Shown piece after piece: positions 27,844 to 38,709 of a stretch of DNA of 64,000 nucleotides. A program made the translations under genes and the position numbers. Source of the stretch: Massilia rhizosphaerae (GTDB lineage Bacteria; Pseudomonadota; Gammaproteobacteria; Burkholderiales; Burkholderiaceae_D); the NCBI RefSeq assembly GCF_016093545.1, contig NZ_JADKYX010000017.1, positions 62,001 to 126,000 on the forward strand, in the 5' to 3' direction. Numbering within the stretch: the first letter of the stretch is position 1; each line of letters opens with the position of its first letter. The notes under the pieces were generated by a model. It saw only the letters and a program-made list of their open reading frames with translations, was not told the origin of the DNA and ran no database searches.

Positions 27844-29118
27844 TCAGTGCACCTCGGCACCGAGTTCGCGCACCCAGCCGAAGGCGGCCAATTCGATCTC
27901 GCGCACCTGCTTGACGGACAGGCCCAGCCGGCCCAGCGCGGCCCCCATGTCGCAGCCCGTCTCGGCGTGCTCCAGCGCTTCCGCCACGCTCAGCATGGCG
28001 CCGTAATCGCCGGCGCGCTCCAGCAGCGCGGCACGGACGTCGCGCGAGATGTCGACCTTGCCGAGGATCTCGCGCATCGGCACGCCGAACAACGCATCCA
28101 TCAGCGACATGATGCCGACCGTGAACGCCGCGTTGGCACCGCCGACGTCGCCCGGACGCAGGGTCAAGGTCATCAGCTCGAGCAGCCGGCCGCGCGTGGT
28201 CGCCATCTGCAGCAGCGGCGAATTCAGTTCGACGTGGCCCTCCGGGCCGCTGTACAGCAGGATCTGCACCCAACGCTGCAACTGGCTGCGGCCGAGCTGG
28301 GCAAGCGCCTGCGAGATCGATTCCACGCGCGGCGCGCCCGTGCCCGTCAGGTGCCCGTTCACCAGGCGCAGCAGGTTCAGGCTGAGCAGCGCGTCGCGCT
28401 TGACGGCCGCTTCGATCGCGTCGTTGTCGGCGTGCGAGTGGATCAGGTCCAGCAGACGCAGCAGCACGAGCTCGGACGGCGTGATCTTGCGGCCGGACAA
28501 GATGGCCGGGCGGGCAAAATAATAACCCTGGAAATATTCGAAGCCGAGTTCCATGCACAGCTGGAATTCTTCGACCGTCTCGACCTTCTCCGCCAGCAGC
28601 TTCTGGTGCGGTCCGCGCAGCGTGCGCACGAGTTCGGCAAGCTCGCCGCGCCCGACGCCTTGCAGATCGATCTTGATGACGTCGACGAGGTTCAGAAGCT
28701 TGCGTACCTGCTCGGAATGGCCTATAACATCGTCGAGAGCGAACTTGAAGCCAAGCTCTTTCAATTCCCGGATGCGCGCCAGCAACCGCGCCGTGGGACG
28801 GACAGTTTCCAGGATTTCGAGTATCACCCGATCGGGAGGCAGGAAGCGGACGAAATCGCTCATCAACACGACCTCGTCGACATTGACGAAGGCAACCTGC
28901 TCGCCCACCACGTGGCTCATGCCCAGTTGCGACGCATGGGAAATCACGGCGGCGGTGGCGGCGGCATAATCGGTCAGCTGCGCGTCCTCGTGCTCCGGCG
29001 CGGCGCGAAACAGCAACTCGAACGCCACCAGTTTCTGGTCGCGTCCGAGAATGGGCTGGCGCGCCAAAAAGAATTCGTCGGACGGCGTGGACGCGACTGC
29101 CGTTGCTACCGCATGCAT
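27844..29118 (-). CDS. EAL-HDOD signalling protein (YuxH type)
   Basis: The 424-residue protein combines an EAL domain (about residues 15-200) with an HDOD domain (about 205-400). The EAL domain is degenerate: ELL (34-36) replaces EAL, DDVIGHS replaces DDFGTG, while KIDLQG and the closing YFQGYYFARP remain. It may bind cyclic di-GMP or a partner without hydrolysing it. HDOD landmarks include LLRLVNG, ISQALAQLG and FTVGIMSLMDALFGV. Such proteins affect motility and biofilm in Vibrio and others. ATG 29118 gives a short leader before FFLARQPILG. It converges on the RsmI-like gene with 13 nt between stops. Confidence 0.88.
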   Translation of the reverse strand: MHAVATAVASTPSDEFFLARQPILGRDQKLVAFELLFRAAPEHEDAQLTDYAAATAAVISHASQLGMSHVVGEQVAFVNVDEVVLMSDFVRFLPPDRVILEILETVRPTARLLARIRELKELGFKFALDDVIGHSEQVRKLLNLVDVIKIDLQGVGRGELAELVRTLRGPHQKLLAEKVETVEEFQLCMELGFEYFQGYYFARPAILSGRKITPSELVLLRLLDLIHSHADNDAIEAAVKRDALLSLNLLRLVNGHLTGTGAPRVESISQALAQLGRSQLQRWVQILLYSGPEGHVELNSPLLQMATTRGRLLELMTLTLRPGDVGGANAAFTVGIMSLMDALFGVPMREILGKVDISRDVRAALLERAGDYGAMLSVAEALEHAETGCDMGAALGRLGLSVKQVREIELAAFGWVRELGAEVH

Positions 29119-29282
29119 GTAAAAACTCCTGAAACGCACGGCACGCACCATGCGTACCGGGTCCGGTCTGGCCGGAACACCGGTCCGACTATACACCATG
29201 CGCGAAGTCTTTACATTTCGACATCGTATCAAATCGTTTCAGACGCAGATGTGCTCGCCTGAAACGATGCATGCATACGGGG

Positions 29283-30452
29283 TCAGGAACGGCCCGAGCC
29301 GTTGCGCTTGAACGGGCCGCGCGGCGCGAGGGCTGCCTCGCTGCGCGGGCCGCGCGGCTTGGCATTGCCGCCCGTACCGGCGTCGCGCGGGCCTGGCGCC
29401 GCGCCGTCCTGCTTGCCCTTGGCCGCGCGGCCGCCGTGCTCGCCTTCGCCGAACGCCTGGCCCGGCAGGCGCAGGCTGCCGCCGCCGGACAGCGGACTCG
29501 CGCGGCGCGCATTGCCCACCGGCTGGCGCGGCGTGCCGACGGCACCGCCGCGCGCGCCCACCGCGCCCGTGAGTTGCGTGCCCTTCTCGATCCGGAACGT
29601 CGCGCCCGCGTCCTGGCCCAGTACCTGCACGAGGTAGGGCATCGTTTCGCGCAGCGTCGCTTCCAGCGTGTACGGCGGGTTCAGGATGAACATGCCGCTG
29701 CTGTGCAGGCCGTTGCCGTCGGCGCGCGGTCCGGCCACGCTCAAGGTCACGTGCAGCCACTCCTTGGCCGGCAGGCGTTTCAGGCGGTCGGGGAACTGGC
29801 GCGATTCCATGCGCTGCAGCACCGGATACCAGACGGCGTACATGCCGGCCGGGAAACGCTTGAGCGCTTCCTCGAGCGCGTCGCGCACGTGCTTGTAGTC
29901 GAGCTTGACTTCATATGGCGGATCGACGAGCACCAGCGCCCGGCGCGACGGCGGCGGCAGCAACGCCTTCAGGCCGTGGAAGCCGTCCGCGTGGTCGACG
30001 AGGATGCGGCGGCCGCGCGCGCGCTGGCCCTGCTCCGCATGATGCGCTTCGAGCTTGCGGACGTTTTCCGCCAGCACCTTGATGTCGGCCGGATGCAGCT
30101 CGAACAGGCGCAGGCGGTCCTCCAGCCGCGCCTCGGCATCGGCCACCCACGGCGAACCGGGATACCAGCGCAGCTTGCCGCTCGGATTGAGCGAGCGCAC
30201 GAGGCTCACGTAATCGGCCAGCGCCGGCGGCAAATCGTCGCGGTCCCACAGGCGCGCGATGCCGTCGACGTATTCGCCACTCTTGACCGCCTGCGCGCTA
30301 TCGAGCGCGTACACGCCGGCACCGGCATGGGTGTCGATATACGTGTAAGCCGTGTCTTTCTGGTTCATGTATTTATGCAACTGAACCTGAATAAAGTGCT
30401 TCAGGACATCGGCGTGATTACCCGCGTGAAAGGCGTGGCGGTAGCTGAACAT
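29283..30452 (-). CDS. rlmJ: 23S rRNA (adenine(2030)-N6)-methyltransferase with long C-terminal tail
   Basis: RlmJ methylates A2030 of 23S rRNA. The catalytic part (residues 1-290) starts MFSYRHAFHAGNHADVLKH, has the SAM strand TYIDTHAGAGVY and the N6-methylase motif DPPY (177-180). The family ends near 280 residues, but here ~100 more follow (291-389), rich in Gly, Arg, Ala, Pro and Lys (GGGSLRLPGQ, KGKQDGAAPGPRD, RGPFKRNGSGRS). This tail looks disordered and RNA-binding in character. The start is the ATG at 30452; an upstream extension reads as non-coding. Confidence 0.92.
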   Translation of the reverse strand: MFSYRHAFHAGNHADVLKHFIQVQLHKYMNQKDTAYTYIDTHAGAGVYALDSAQAVKSGEYVDGIARLWDRDDLPPALADYVSLVRSLNPSGKLRWYPGSPWVADAEARLEDRLRLFELHPADIKVLAENVRKLEAHHAEQGQRARGRRILVDHADGFHGLKALLPPPSRRALVLVDPPYEVKLDYKHVRDALEEALKRFPAGMYAVWYPVLQRMESRQFPDRLKRLPAKEWLHVTLSVAGPRADGNGLHSSGMFILNPPYTLEATLRETMPYLVQVLGQDAGATFRIEKGTQLTGAVGARGGAVGTPRQPVGNARRASPLSGGGSLRLPGQAFGEGEHGGRAAKGKQDGAAPGPRDAGTGGNAKPRGPRSEAALAPRGPFKRNGSGRS

Positions 30453-30551
30453 AGGGATTCCAATCTGATTGATGCGGCGCCCGCGGTGCGATCGCGGTTG
30501 CGGGCCAACCGCCATTATCCACCAGATACGCCTCCACCCCAACAACCGGCT

Positions 30552-30767
30552 AAATTCGGGGTCAGAGCATTTTTTGGCGAAATTTTGGGGTCAGAGCACT
30601 TTTGAGTGCACGAGCTTTGGGGCAAGTTTACAGGCGAATCCGCCGGCTTTTCGCCAAGTGGCAGGACAACGCCGCGTTCAGCGACACGGTATATTGCCGA
30701 TCAAAAATTGATCCGAAATTCGCTCTGACCCCGAATCCGGCGCAAAAAATGCTCTGACCCCGAATTT
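30552..30767. repeat. REP-like inverted-repeat element (GGGGTCAGAGC motif)
   Basis: A perfect 25-bp inverted repeat (30552-30576 and 30743-30767, core GGGGTCAGAGCATTTTTTG) brackets about 166 nt. A second, inner pair of the core motif occurs at 30587-30597 and on the opposite strand at 30722-30732. The interior shows no clear gene. Arrays of a GGGGTCAGAGC-type motif flank RAYT (Y1) transposases in several Gram-negative genomes; no transposase is present here, so this may be a non-autonomous REP/BIME-like unit. The whole intergenic gap 30453-30848 holds nothing else recognisable. Confidence 0.7.
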
Positions 30768-30848
30768 TGGGGGAGGCGAAAAAATGCCGCAGCGGCTTGT
30801 GGCCACTGCGGCAGACCATCGCGAGGATGGGTGGAGGATCGTTTCGGC

Positions 30849-32147
30849 TCAGGCGACTTTCTGTTGGTCGAAGAATTGTTCGTCTTCGGTGGAGCCGTGC
30901 AGCGCCGTCGTCGAGCTCTGGTGCTGCTGGATGGTCTGGGTCACGGCGTCGAAATAGCCGGTGCCCACTTCGCGCTGGTGCTTGACGGCCGTGAAGCCTT
31001 TGTCGGCGGCGGAGAATTCCGCTTCCTGCAACTCGACGAAGGCCGACATGCCGCGGCGCGCATAGCCATGCGCCAGGTTGAACATGCTGTAGTTCAGCGC
31101 GTGGAAGCCGGCCAGCGTGATGAACTGGAATTTATAGCCCATCGCGCCCAGCTCTTTCTGGAACTTGGCGATCGTCGCATCGTCCAGGTTTTTCTTCCAG
31201 TTGAACGACGGCGAGCAGTTATATGCGAGCATCTTGCCCGGGAATTTCGCGTGGATGGCGTCGGCGAAGCGCTTGGCGAATTCCAGGTCCGGCTTGCCCG
31301 TCTCGCACCACACGAGATCGGCGTACGGGGCATACGCCAACCCGCGCGCGATCGCCTGGTCGACACCCGGCTTGACGCGGAAGAAGCCTTCGACCGTGCG
31401 TTCGCCCGTGCAGAACGGCTGGTCGTTCGCGTCGACGTCGGCCGTCAGCAGATCGGCCGCTTCGGCGTCCGTGCGGGCGACGAGGATCGTCGGCGTGCCC
31501 ATCACGTCGGCCGCCAGGCGGGCCGCGGTCAGCTTCTCGACGGCTTCGCGGGTCGGCACGAGGACCTTGCCCCCCATGTGGCCGCATTTCTTGACGGACG
31601 CCAGCTGGTCCTCGAAGTGCACGCCGGCGGCGCCCGCTTCGATCATGGACTTCATCAGTTCGAAGGCGTTCAGCACGCCGCCGAAGCCCGCTTCGGCATC
31701 GGCCACGATCGGCGCGAAGTAATCGATGTCGTCCTTGCCTTCCGACCACTGGATCTGGTCGGCGCGCTGGAACGTGTTGTTGATCCGCTTGACGACCATC
31801 GGCACCGAATTGGCGGGATACAGCGACTGGTCCGGATACATCTCGCCGGCCAGGTTGGCGTCGCCGGCGACTTGCCAGCCCGACAGGTAGATGGCTTTCA
31901 GGCCGGCCTTGACCTGCTGCATGGCCTGGTTGCCCGTCAGCGCGCCGAGGGCGTTCACGTACGGCTCGTTGTTGATCAGGTCCCACAGCTTCTCGGCGCC
32001 GCGCCGCGCCAACGTATGTTCGATCTGCACGGAACCGCGCAGCCGCACGACATCTTCCGCGGTGTAGTTGCGGACGATACCTTTCCAGCGCGCGTTCGAC
32101 TCCCAATCCTGTTGCAGGGCGGCGATTTGCTGTTCACGAGTTGCCAT
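30849..32147 (-). CDS. aceA: Isocitrate lyase
   Basis: AceA splits isocitrate to glyoxylate and succinate, the first step of the glyoxylate bypass needed for growth on acetate and fatty acids. The 432-residue protein has the active-site loop KKCGHMGGK (Cys188, His190), preceded by [10 protein letters not shown], and [19 protein letters not shown] and YNCSPSFNW. This is the canonical ~430-residue bacterial form. A good ribosome binding site (CAGGAG, 6 nt before ATG) and a sigma-70-type promoter at 32199-32227 are visible. Malate synthase is not in the window. Confidence 0.98.
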   Translation of the reverse strand: MATREQQIAALQQDWESNARWKGIVRNYTAEDVVRLRGSVQIEHTLARRGAEKLWDLINNEPYVNALGALTGNQAMQQVKAGLKAIYLSGWQVAGDANLAGEMYPDQSLYPANSVPMVVKRINNTFQRADQIQWSEGKDDIDYFAPIVADAEAGFGGVLNAFELMKSMIEAGAAGVHFEDQLASVKKCGHMGGKVLVPTREAVEKLTAARLAADVMGTPTILVARTDAEAADLLTADVDANDQPFCTGERTVEGFFRVKPGVDQAIARGLAYAPYADLVWCETGKPDLEFAKRFADAIHAKFPGKMLAYNCSPSFNWKKNLDDATIAKFQKELGAMGYKFQFITLAGFHALNYSMFNLAHGYARRGMSAFVELQEAEFSAADKGFTAVKHQREVGTGYFDAVTQTIQQHQSSTTALHGSTEDEQFFDQQKVA

Positions 32148-32198
32148 GGCGATCTCCTGATAGAAAAGACGAGGTTGGACAGTGATTCCGTTAGAAAC

Positions 32199-32227
32199 AT
32201 CATAACGCCGATTGTGCGCAGCACCAA
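32199..32227 (-). promoter_or_regulatory. Sigma-70-type promoter of aceA
   Basis: On the minus strand TTGGTG (32222-32227) and TATGAT (32199-32204) are separated by exactly 17 nt. Transcription would start near 32192, giving a 5' leader of about 45 nt. A GAAAACA sequence repeated 22 nt apart lies further upstream (about 32300-32330) and could be a regulator site. Confidence 0.6.
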
Positions 32228-32677
32228 TACTCTTATATAAGACATATGACGATTTTTAAGCATATAAAAATCAGCCACTTACGAATTTAATTCCATGATA
32301 CGAAAACAAATTTCTTAAAATGAAAACACGTCGACTCGGCGCTCTTGTGCGCTTTTCACATCTGCGAACAGATTTTCACGATGCGGAATGCACGACAAAG
32401 TTTCCGATAGGCACGTCGTCCATGCTGCCGCAAATTCCGCAGCCTTGTTTGATGAGGCTGCGCCGCGATGCCGAAGAGAATCATTAATGACGACATTCAT
32501 CAATCGAGCGACACATTCGCCCGGCTCAGCCGTTGTTACAAACGATGCGTTAGACGGCTAACAGAGCCATATCGCCCCCGCCTCTACGCTTGCGGCACGG
32601 ATGTCATCCGTATGTACCCGGCAGTCTCGCAGGACGCGAGCTGTCGGGTTCTTAACGATGCGTGGAGAAGGAAACAC
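32228..32677. other. Intergenic region between aceA and a PEP-CTERM gene
   Basis: This 450-nt AT-richer stretch contains the upstream control region of aceA and the promoter of the rightward gene. No gene or RNA is recognised in it. A leader of about 200 nt may precede the PEP-CTERM gene. Confidence 0.4.
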
Positions 32678-33256
32678 ATGAAATTGCTCATCCGCACTAC
32701 CCTGCTGGCCGCGCTGCTGGGCGCCGCCACACTCGGCTCGGCCCAGGCCGGCACACTGACATTCCAGGGCGTGGACTTCACGTCGTCCTGGTCCGGCAAC
32801 GTGCTGACCCTGCAGATCGACGCCGCCGATCCCACCGGAAGCTGGACCGGCGCCGCCTCGCTGGGCGCCCTGCAATTCAAGGACCTCGGCAGCTTCGACA
32901 GCGTGTCGCTCACCGCCGCGCCCAAGGGCGCGTCGAACTGGACGCTGTCCAGCAACGAGTTGAGCGCGAACGGCTGCACCGGCGGCAGCCATGCCGGCGC
33001 CTCCCTCTGTCTCTCGGGCGCGCCCATCGCGCTGACGGACGATATGGTTTTCCAGTTCGCCTTTTCCGGAGGCGACCCGAATCCCGTCGCACCCCAGCTC
33101 AAGGTGAACATGCTCGGCCTGGACGGCGGCCGCAAGGTCGGCAGCCTGATGGGCGAGCATCTCCCCGTCGCCGCCGTGCCCGAACCGCAGACGTACGCGA
33201 TGATGCTCGGCGGCCTCGGCCTGCTCGGCCTGATGGCGCGCCGCCGCAAGGGCTGA
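32678..33256 (+). CDS. PEP-CTERM exported protein
   Basis: The 192-residue protein has a signal peptide (MKLLIRTTLLAALLGAATLG, cleavage after AQA at about residue 24), a beta-rich passenger region with no recognised domain, and a C-terminal sorting tail: VPEPQTYAMM, a hydrophobic stretch (LGGLGLLGLM) and ARRRKG. PEP-CTERM tails are cut by exosortase in bacteria that make exopolysaccharide and biofilm. The ATG has a strong GGAGAAGG ribosome binding site 7 nt upstream. Two Cys in the passenger (about 109 and 118) could form a disulfide. The exosortase gene is not in the window. Confidence 0.88.
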   Translation: MKLLIRTTLLAALLGAATLGSAQAGTLTFQGVDFTSSWSGNVLTLQIDAADPTGSWTGAASLGALQFKDLGSFDSVSLTAAPKGASNWTLSSNELSANGCTGGSHAGASLCLSGAPIALTDDMVFQFAFSGGDPNPVAPQLKVNMLGLDGGRKVGSLMGEHLPVAAVPEPQTYAMMLGGLGLLGLMARRRKG

Positions 33257-33275
33257 CACACGGCCGCGCAAACAC

Positions 33276-33316
33276 GAAAAAAAACGCCCTGCCGGCGCTT
33301 GCCGGCAGGGCGTTTC
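33276..33316 (-). terminator. Bidirectional terminator between PEP-CTERM gene and clpB
   Basis: A 13-bp perfect stem (ACGCCCTGCCGGC / GCCGGCAGGGCGT, 33284-33313) with a GCTT loop is flanked by eight A on the left, which is a T8 tract for the minus-strand clpB transcript, and by TTTCCGTTT on the right for the plus-strand gene. Confidence 0.85.
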
Positions 33317-33332
33317 CGTTTCCAACAGGCGA

Positions 33333-35957
<2,625 letters not shown>

Positions 35958-36001
35958 ATTCTCGGTCCCTGGTTGTTGGGTTGGATTTCGGATTGACACA
36001 C

Positions 36002-36030
36002 AGTTAGGGATGCCGTAACGACTTTTCAAG
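36002..36030 (-). promoter_or_regulatory. Sigma-32 (heat shock) promoter of clpB
   Basis: On the minus strand CTTGAAA (36024-36030) and CCCTAACT (36002-36009) are 14 nt apart, close to the RpoH consensus CTTGAAA - 13-15 nt - CCCCATNT. It lies 45 nt before the clpB ATG. Confidence 0.8.
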
Positions 36031-36083
36031 ATGTGAACACGCGGCTGTCGGTCATTTAAAGTTGCTGCGATAAAATAATCAGC

Positions 36084-37340
36084 ATGGGCCCATCCTTTTT
36101 ATCCAGACACTTCCACGAACAGCTGCGCCTGCTGCCATACATGGCGAAGTGGCTGCTGCTCGCCCTTGCCGTCGGGCTGCTCGCCGGCTCCGCGTCCGCC
36201 TTCTTCCTGTTCGGCCTCGAGTGGGCGACGGCCACGCGCATCGCCCACCGCTGGCTGATCGCCCTACTGCCGCTGGCCGGATGCGCCGTCGGCTGGCTGT
36301 ACCTGCGCTTCGGCAGCGCCGTGGAAGCGGGCAACAACCTGCTGATCGACGAGATCCACGACCCGAAAAAAGTCATTCCGTTGCGCATGGCGCCGCTCGT
36401 GCTGGGCGGCACGGTGGTCTCGCATCTGTTCGGCGCCTCCGTCGGGCGCGAGGGCACGGCCGTGCAGATGGGCGGCGCGCTCGCGGACCAGCTCACGCAC
36501 GTGTTCCGGCTGCACCACGAAGACCGGCGCATCGTCCTGATGGCGGGCATCAGCGCGGGCTTCGCCTCCGTGTTCGGCACGCCGCTGGCGGGCGCCATCT
36601 TCGGCCTGGAAGTCCTCGCGATCGGGCGGCTGCGCTACGACGCCCTGCTCGCCTGCCTCGTGGCCGCGGTGGCCGGCGACCAGGTCTGCCTGCTGTGGAA
36701 CGCCGTGCTTGGCATCCACCACACCCATTACGCCATCGCCGCCGTGCCGGCGCTGGCCCTGTGGCCCCTGCTGGCCGTCGCCATCGCCGGCGCCTTGTTC
36801 GGCCTCGTCGGCAAGCTGTTCGCGGATTGCACCCACGCGCTGTCGGGCTGGATGAAGCGGCGCGTCCCGTACGGCCCGCTGCGTCCGCTGCTGGGCGGCA
36901 GCGTCGTCGCGGCCGCCGCGCTGGTGTTCGGCGCGGACCGCTACATCGGCCTGGGCATCCCGACCATCCAGGCCGCGTTCGCCGCGCCGCTGGCGCCGTG
37001 GGACTTCGCCGGCAAGATGGTCTTCACCATTGCGTCGCTGGGCAGCGGCTTCAAGGGAGGCGAAGTGACGCCGCTGTTCTACATCGGCGCCACCCTCGGC
37101 AATGCGCTGGCGCCGCTGCTGCACGTGCCTTTTGCCCTGCTGGCGGGCGTCGGCTTCGTCGCGGTGTTCGCGGGCGCGGCCAACACGCCGATCGCGTCGA
37201 CGTTGATGGCCGTGGAATTGTTTGGCGCGGAGGTGGGCGTGTACGCGGCCGTCGGGTGCGTGCTGGCCTACCTGTTTTCCGGCCACACGGGCATTTACCG
37301 GGCCCAGCGCATCGGCCAGGCCAAGCCGGGCAAGTCGTGA
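36084..37340 (+). CDS. CLC-family antiporter, probable fluoride-specific (CLC-F) type
   Basis: The 418-residue membrane protein has the CLC fold with about ten or more hydrophobic segments. The selectivity regions differ from chloride CLCs: where those have GSGIP this one has AGNNL (82-86), the gating motif is [10 protein letters not shown] (121-130, Glu123 external glutamate), and the third motif is GGEVTP (325-330) rather than GGxFxP. These changes are what I know of the CLC-F group that exports fluoride with proton exchange. Its close neighbour crcB is a second fluoride exporter. No fluoride riboswitch was recognised upstream. The assignment to fluoride rather than chloride is inference from motifs and context. 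Confidence 0.8.
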   Translation: MGPSFLSRHFHEQLRLLPYMAKWLLLALAVGLLAGSASAFFLFGLEWATATRIAHRWLIALLPLAGCAVGWLYLRFGSAVEAGNNLLIDEIHDPKKVIPLRMAPLVLGGTVVSHLFGASVGREGTAVQMGGALADQLTHVFRLHHEDRRIVLMAGISAGFASVFGTPLAGAIFGLEVLAIGRLRYDALLACLVAAVAGDQVCLLWNAVLGIHHTHYAIAAVPALALWPLLAVAIAGALFGLVGKLFADCTHALSGWMKRRVPYGPLRPLLGGSVVAAAALVFGADRYIGLGIPTIQAAFAAPLAPWDFAGKMVFTIASLGSGFKGGEVTPLFYIGATLGNALAPLLHVPFALLAGVGFVAVFAGAANTPIASTLMAVELFGAEVGVYAAVGCVLAYLFSGHTGIYRAQRIGQAKPGKS

Positions 37341-37344
37341 CGGA

Positions 37345-37770
37345 TCAGGCTTGCTGCGCCACCGGCGGCTCGCCCGCCGCGGCCAGGTCGCGCACGTTCT
37401 TTTGCACGGCCACGATGGCGAACAGGGTCAGTACGAACGACATCGCATAAAAACCTTTTTCGCTGGGCATCAGCGACGCATTCCACAGGCCGATCGTCAG
37501 CAGGCAGATGGACGCGATCAACGACGTCCAGCACAGCCCCACGTACAGCCCCGTCACCGGCAGGCCCTCGGCGCGGTCGCGCAAGGTCTTTTGCAGCGAC
37601 ACGGCGGCAAAGCAGCCATACAGCAGGATGGTGAAGTAATACCCTTTTTCGTTGAGCTGCATCTCCGCGTTCCACAGGCCGGTGAGATAGGCGAGGATGC
37701 CGACGATCATGGCGGTCCAGGATGCGCCGACGAAGGCGGGGCTCGGGCGTGAAGACGTGTGCAGGGTCAT
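37345..37770 (-). CDS. YiaA/YiaB-like inner membrane protein
   Basis: The 141-residue protein has four predicted membrane helices arranged as a duplicated two-helix unit: [20 protein letters not shown] and [16 protein letters not shown], then [20 protein letters not shown] and [17 protein letters not shown]. Each repeat contains GLWNA followed by EKGxY, the YiaAB signature. Function is unknown. ATG 37770 has a GGAG ribosome binding site. It converges on the CLC gene with 4 nt between stops. Confidence 0.88.
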   Translation of the reverse strand: MTLHTSSRPSPAFVGASWTAMIVGILAYLTGLWNAEMQLNEKGYYFTILLYGCFAAVSLQKTLRDRAEGLPVTGLYVGLCWTSLIASICLLTIGLWNASLMPSEKGFYAMSFVLTLFAIVAVQKNVRDLAAAGEPPVAQQA

Positions 37771-37852
37771 GGCGATCTCCAATCGATGAAAACTAGAACT
37801 TTGCCAGATTGCAACGCCAGCACTTTGCGCGCAAGCGAACACCGTGAAAGTA

Positions 37853-38236
37853 TCAGCCGATGGCACGCCAGGTGGCATATCCCGCGACACAGCAGCCGAT
37901 CGAGCCCAGCACGTGCACGGCCGAATGCCCCAGCGCCCAACCGTAATGGCCCCGCTGCAGCAGCACCATCGCTTCGCCGGAAAAACTGGAAAACGTCGTC
38001 AAGCCGCCGAGGAAACCCGTGATGATGAACAAACGCCAGACGGGGGACAATGCCGGCGACGTGTCGAAGAACCCGAGCGCCAGCCCGATCAGGTAGCCGC
38101 CGACGAGGTTGGCGACGAGCGTGCCCAGCTGGATGTGGGCATGAAGCTGGCCGAGCAGGATGGTCAGCCCCCAGCGCAGCCAGGCACCGAGGGCCGCCCC
38201 GACGGCGACCGCGATCCAGCTCAGCGGGTGGCCCAC
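37853..38236 (-). CDS. crcB: Fluoride ion transporter CrcB (Fluc)
   Basis: CrcB/Fluc forms a dual-topology dimer that lets fluoride leave the cell. The 127-residue protein has four membrane helices and the family motifs: [29 protein letters not shown] (pore Asn) and [16 protein letters not shown] (TTFS motif). The start is GTG at 38236, which overlaps the moaE stop by 16 nt; there is no ATG in the right place. It is the third gene of DUF349-moaE-crcB, and lies 513 nt from the end of a CLC-F-like gene. Confidence 0.92.
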   Translation of the reverse strand: MGHPLSWIAVAVGAALGAWLRWGLTILLGQLHAHIQLGTLVANLVGGYLIGLALGFFDTSPALSPVWRLFIITGFLGGLTTFSSFSGEAMVLLQRGHYGWALGHSAVHVLGSIGCCVAGYATWRAIG

Positions 38237-38709
38237 TTGGCCCGGGCCGTGTCGTCCGTCACACGCGCGTCGACCCAGCGCGCACCGTTCGGCGTCTGTT
38301 CCTTCTTCCAGAACGGCGCGTCCGTCTTGAGGTAATCCATGATGAATTCGCAGGCCGCGAACGCCTCGCCACGGTGGGCGGCCGTGCAGGCGACGAGGAC
38401 GATCTGGTCCAGCGGCCGCATCGGGCCGATGCGGTGGACGACGAGGACGCCGTACAACGGCCAGCGCGCGCGCGCCTGAGCGACGATATCCTGCAGCGCG
38501 CGCTCCGTCATGCCCGGATAATGCTCCAGCTCGAGCTCGGCCACGTCGTCGCCGTCGTTCATGTCGCGCACGGTGCCGACGAAGCTGACGACGGCGCCCA
38601 CGCGCGCATCGCCCGCGCGCAGGCGTGCGATCTCGGCGCTCAGGTCGAAGTCGGCGCTCTCGACCCGGATGTCCGTCGTCTCTTGTAAGTCCGTCGTCTC
38701 TTGCTTCAC
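38221..38709 (-). CDS. moaE: Molybdopterin synthase catalytic subunit
   Basis: MoaE with MoaD-thiocarboxylate inserts two sulfurs into precursor Z to form molybdopterin. The 162-residue protein has VSFVGTVRDMNDGDDVAELELEHYPGM, HRIGPM, AAHRGEAFAACEFIMDYLKT and the active-site lysines in PFWKKE. The start is GTG at 38709, marked by a strong AAGGAGG ribosome binding site, and overlaps the DUF349 gene stop by 4 nt (GTGA). The N-terminal ~10 residues contain an in-frame duplication of QETTD. moaD and other moa genes are not in the window. Confidence 0.94.
   Translation of the reverse strand: MKQETTDLQETTDIRVESADFDLSAEIARLRAGDARVGAVVSFVGTVRDMNDGDDVAELELEHYPGMTERALQDIVAQARARWPLYGVLVVHRIGPMRPLDQIVLVACTAAHRGEAFAACEFIMDYLKTDAPFWKKEQTPNGARWVDARVTDDTARAKWATR

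Noticed and set aside
35958-36083. Possible fluoride riboswitch before the CLC-F-like gene
   Set aside because: No sequence resembling the conserved crcB motif could be seen by eye; a covariance search was not possible.
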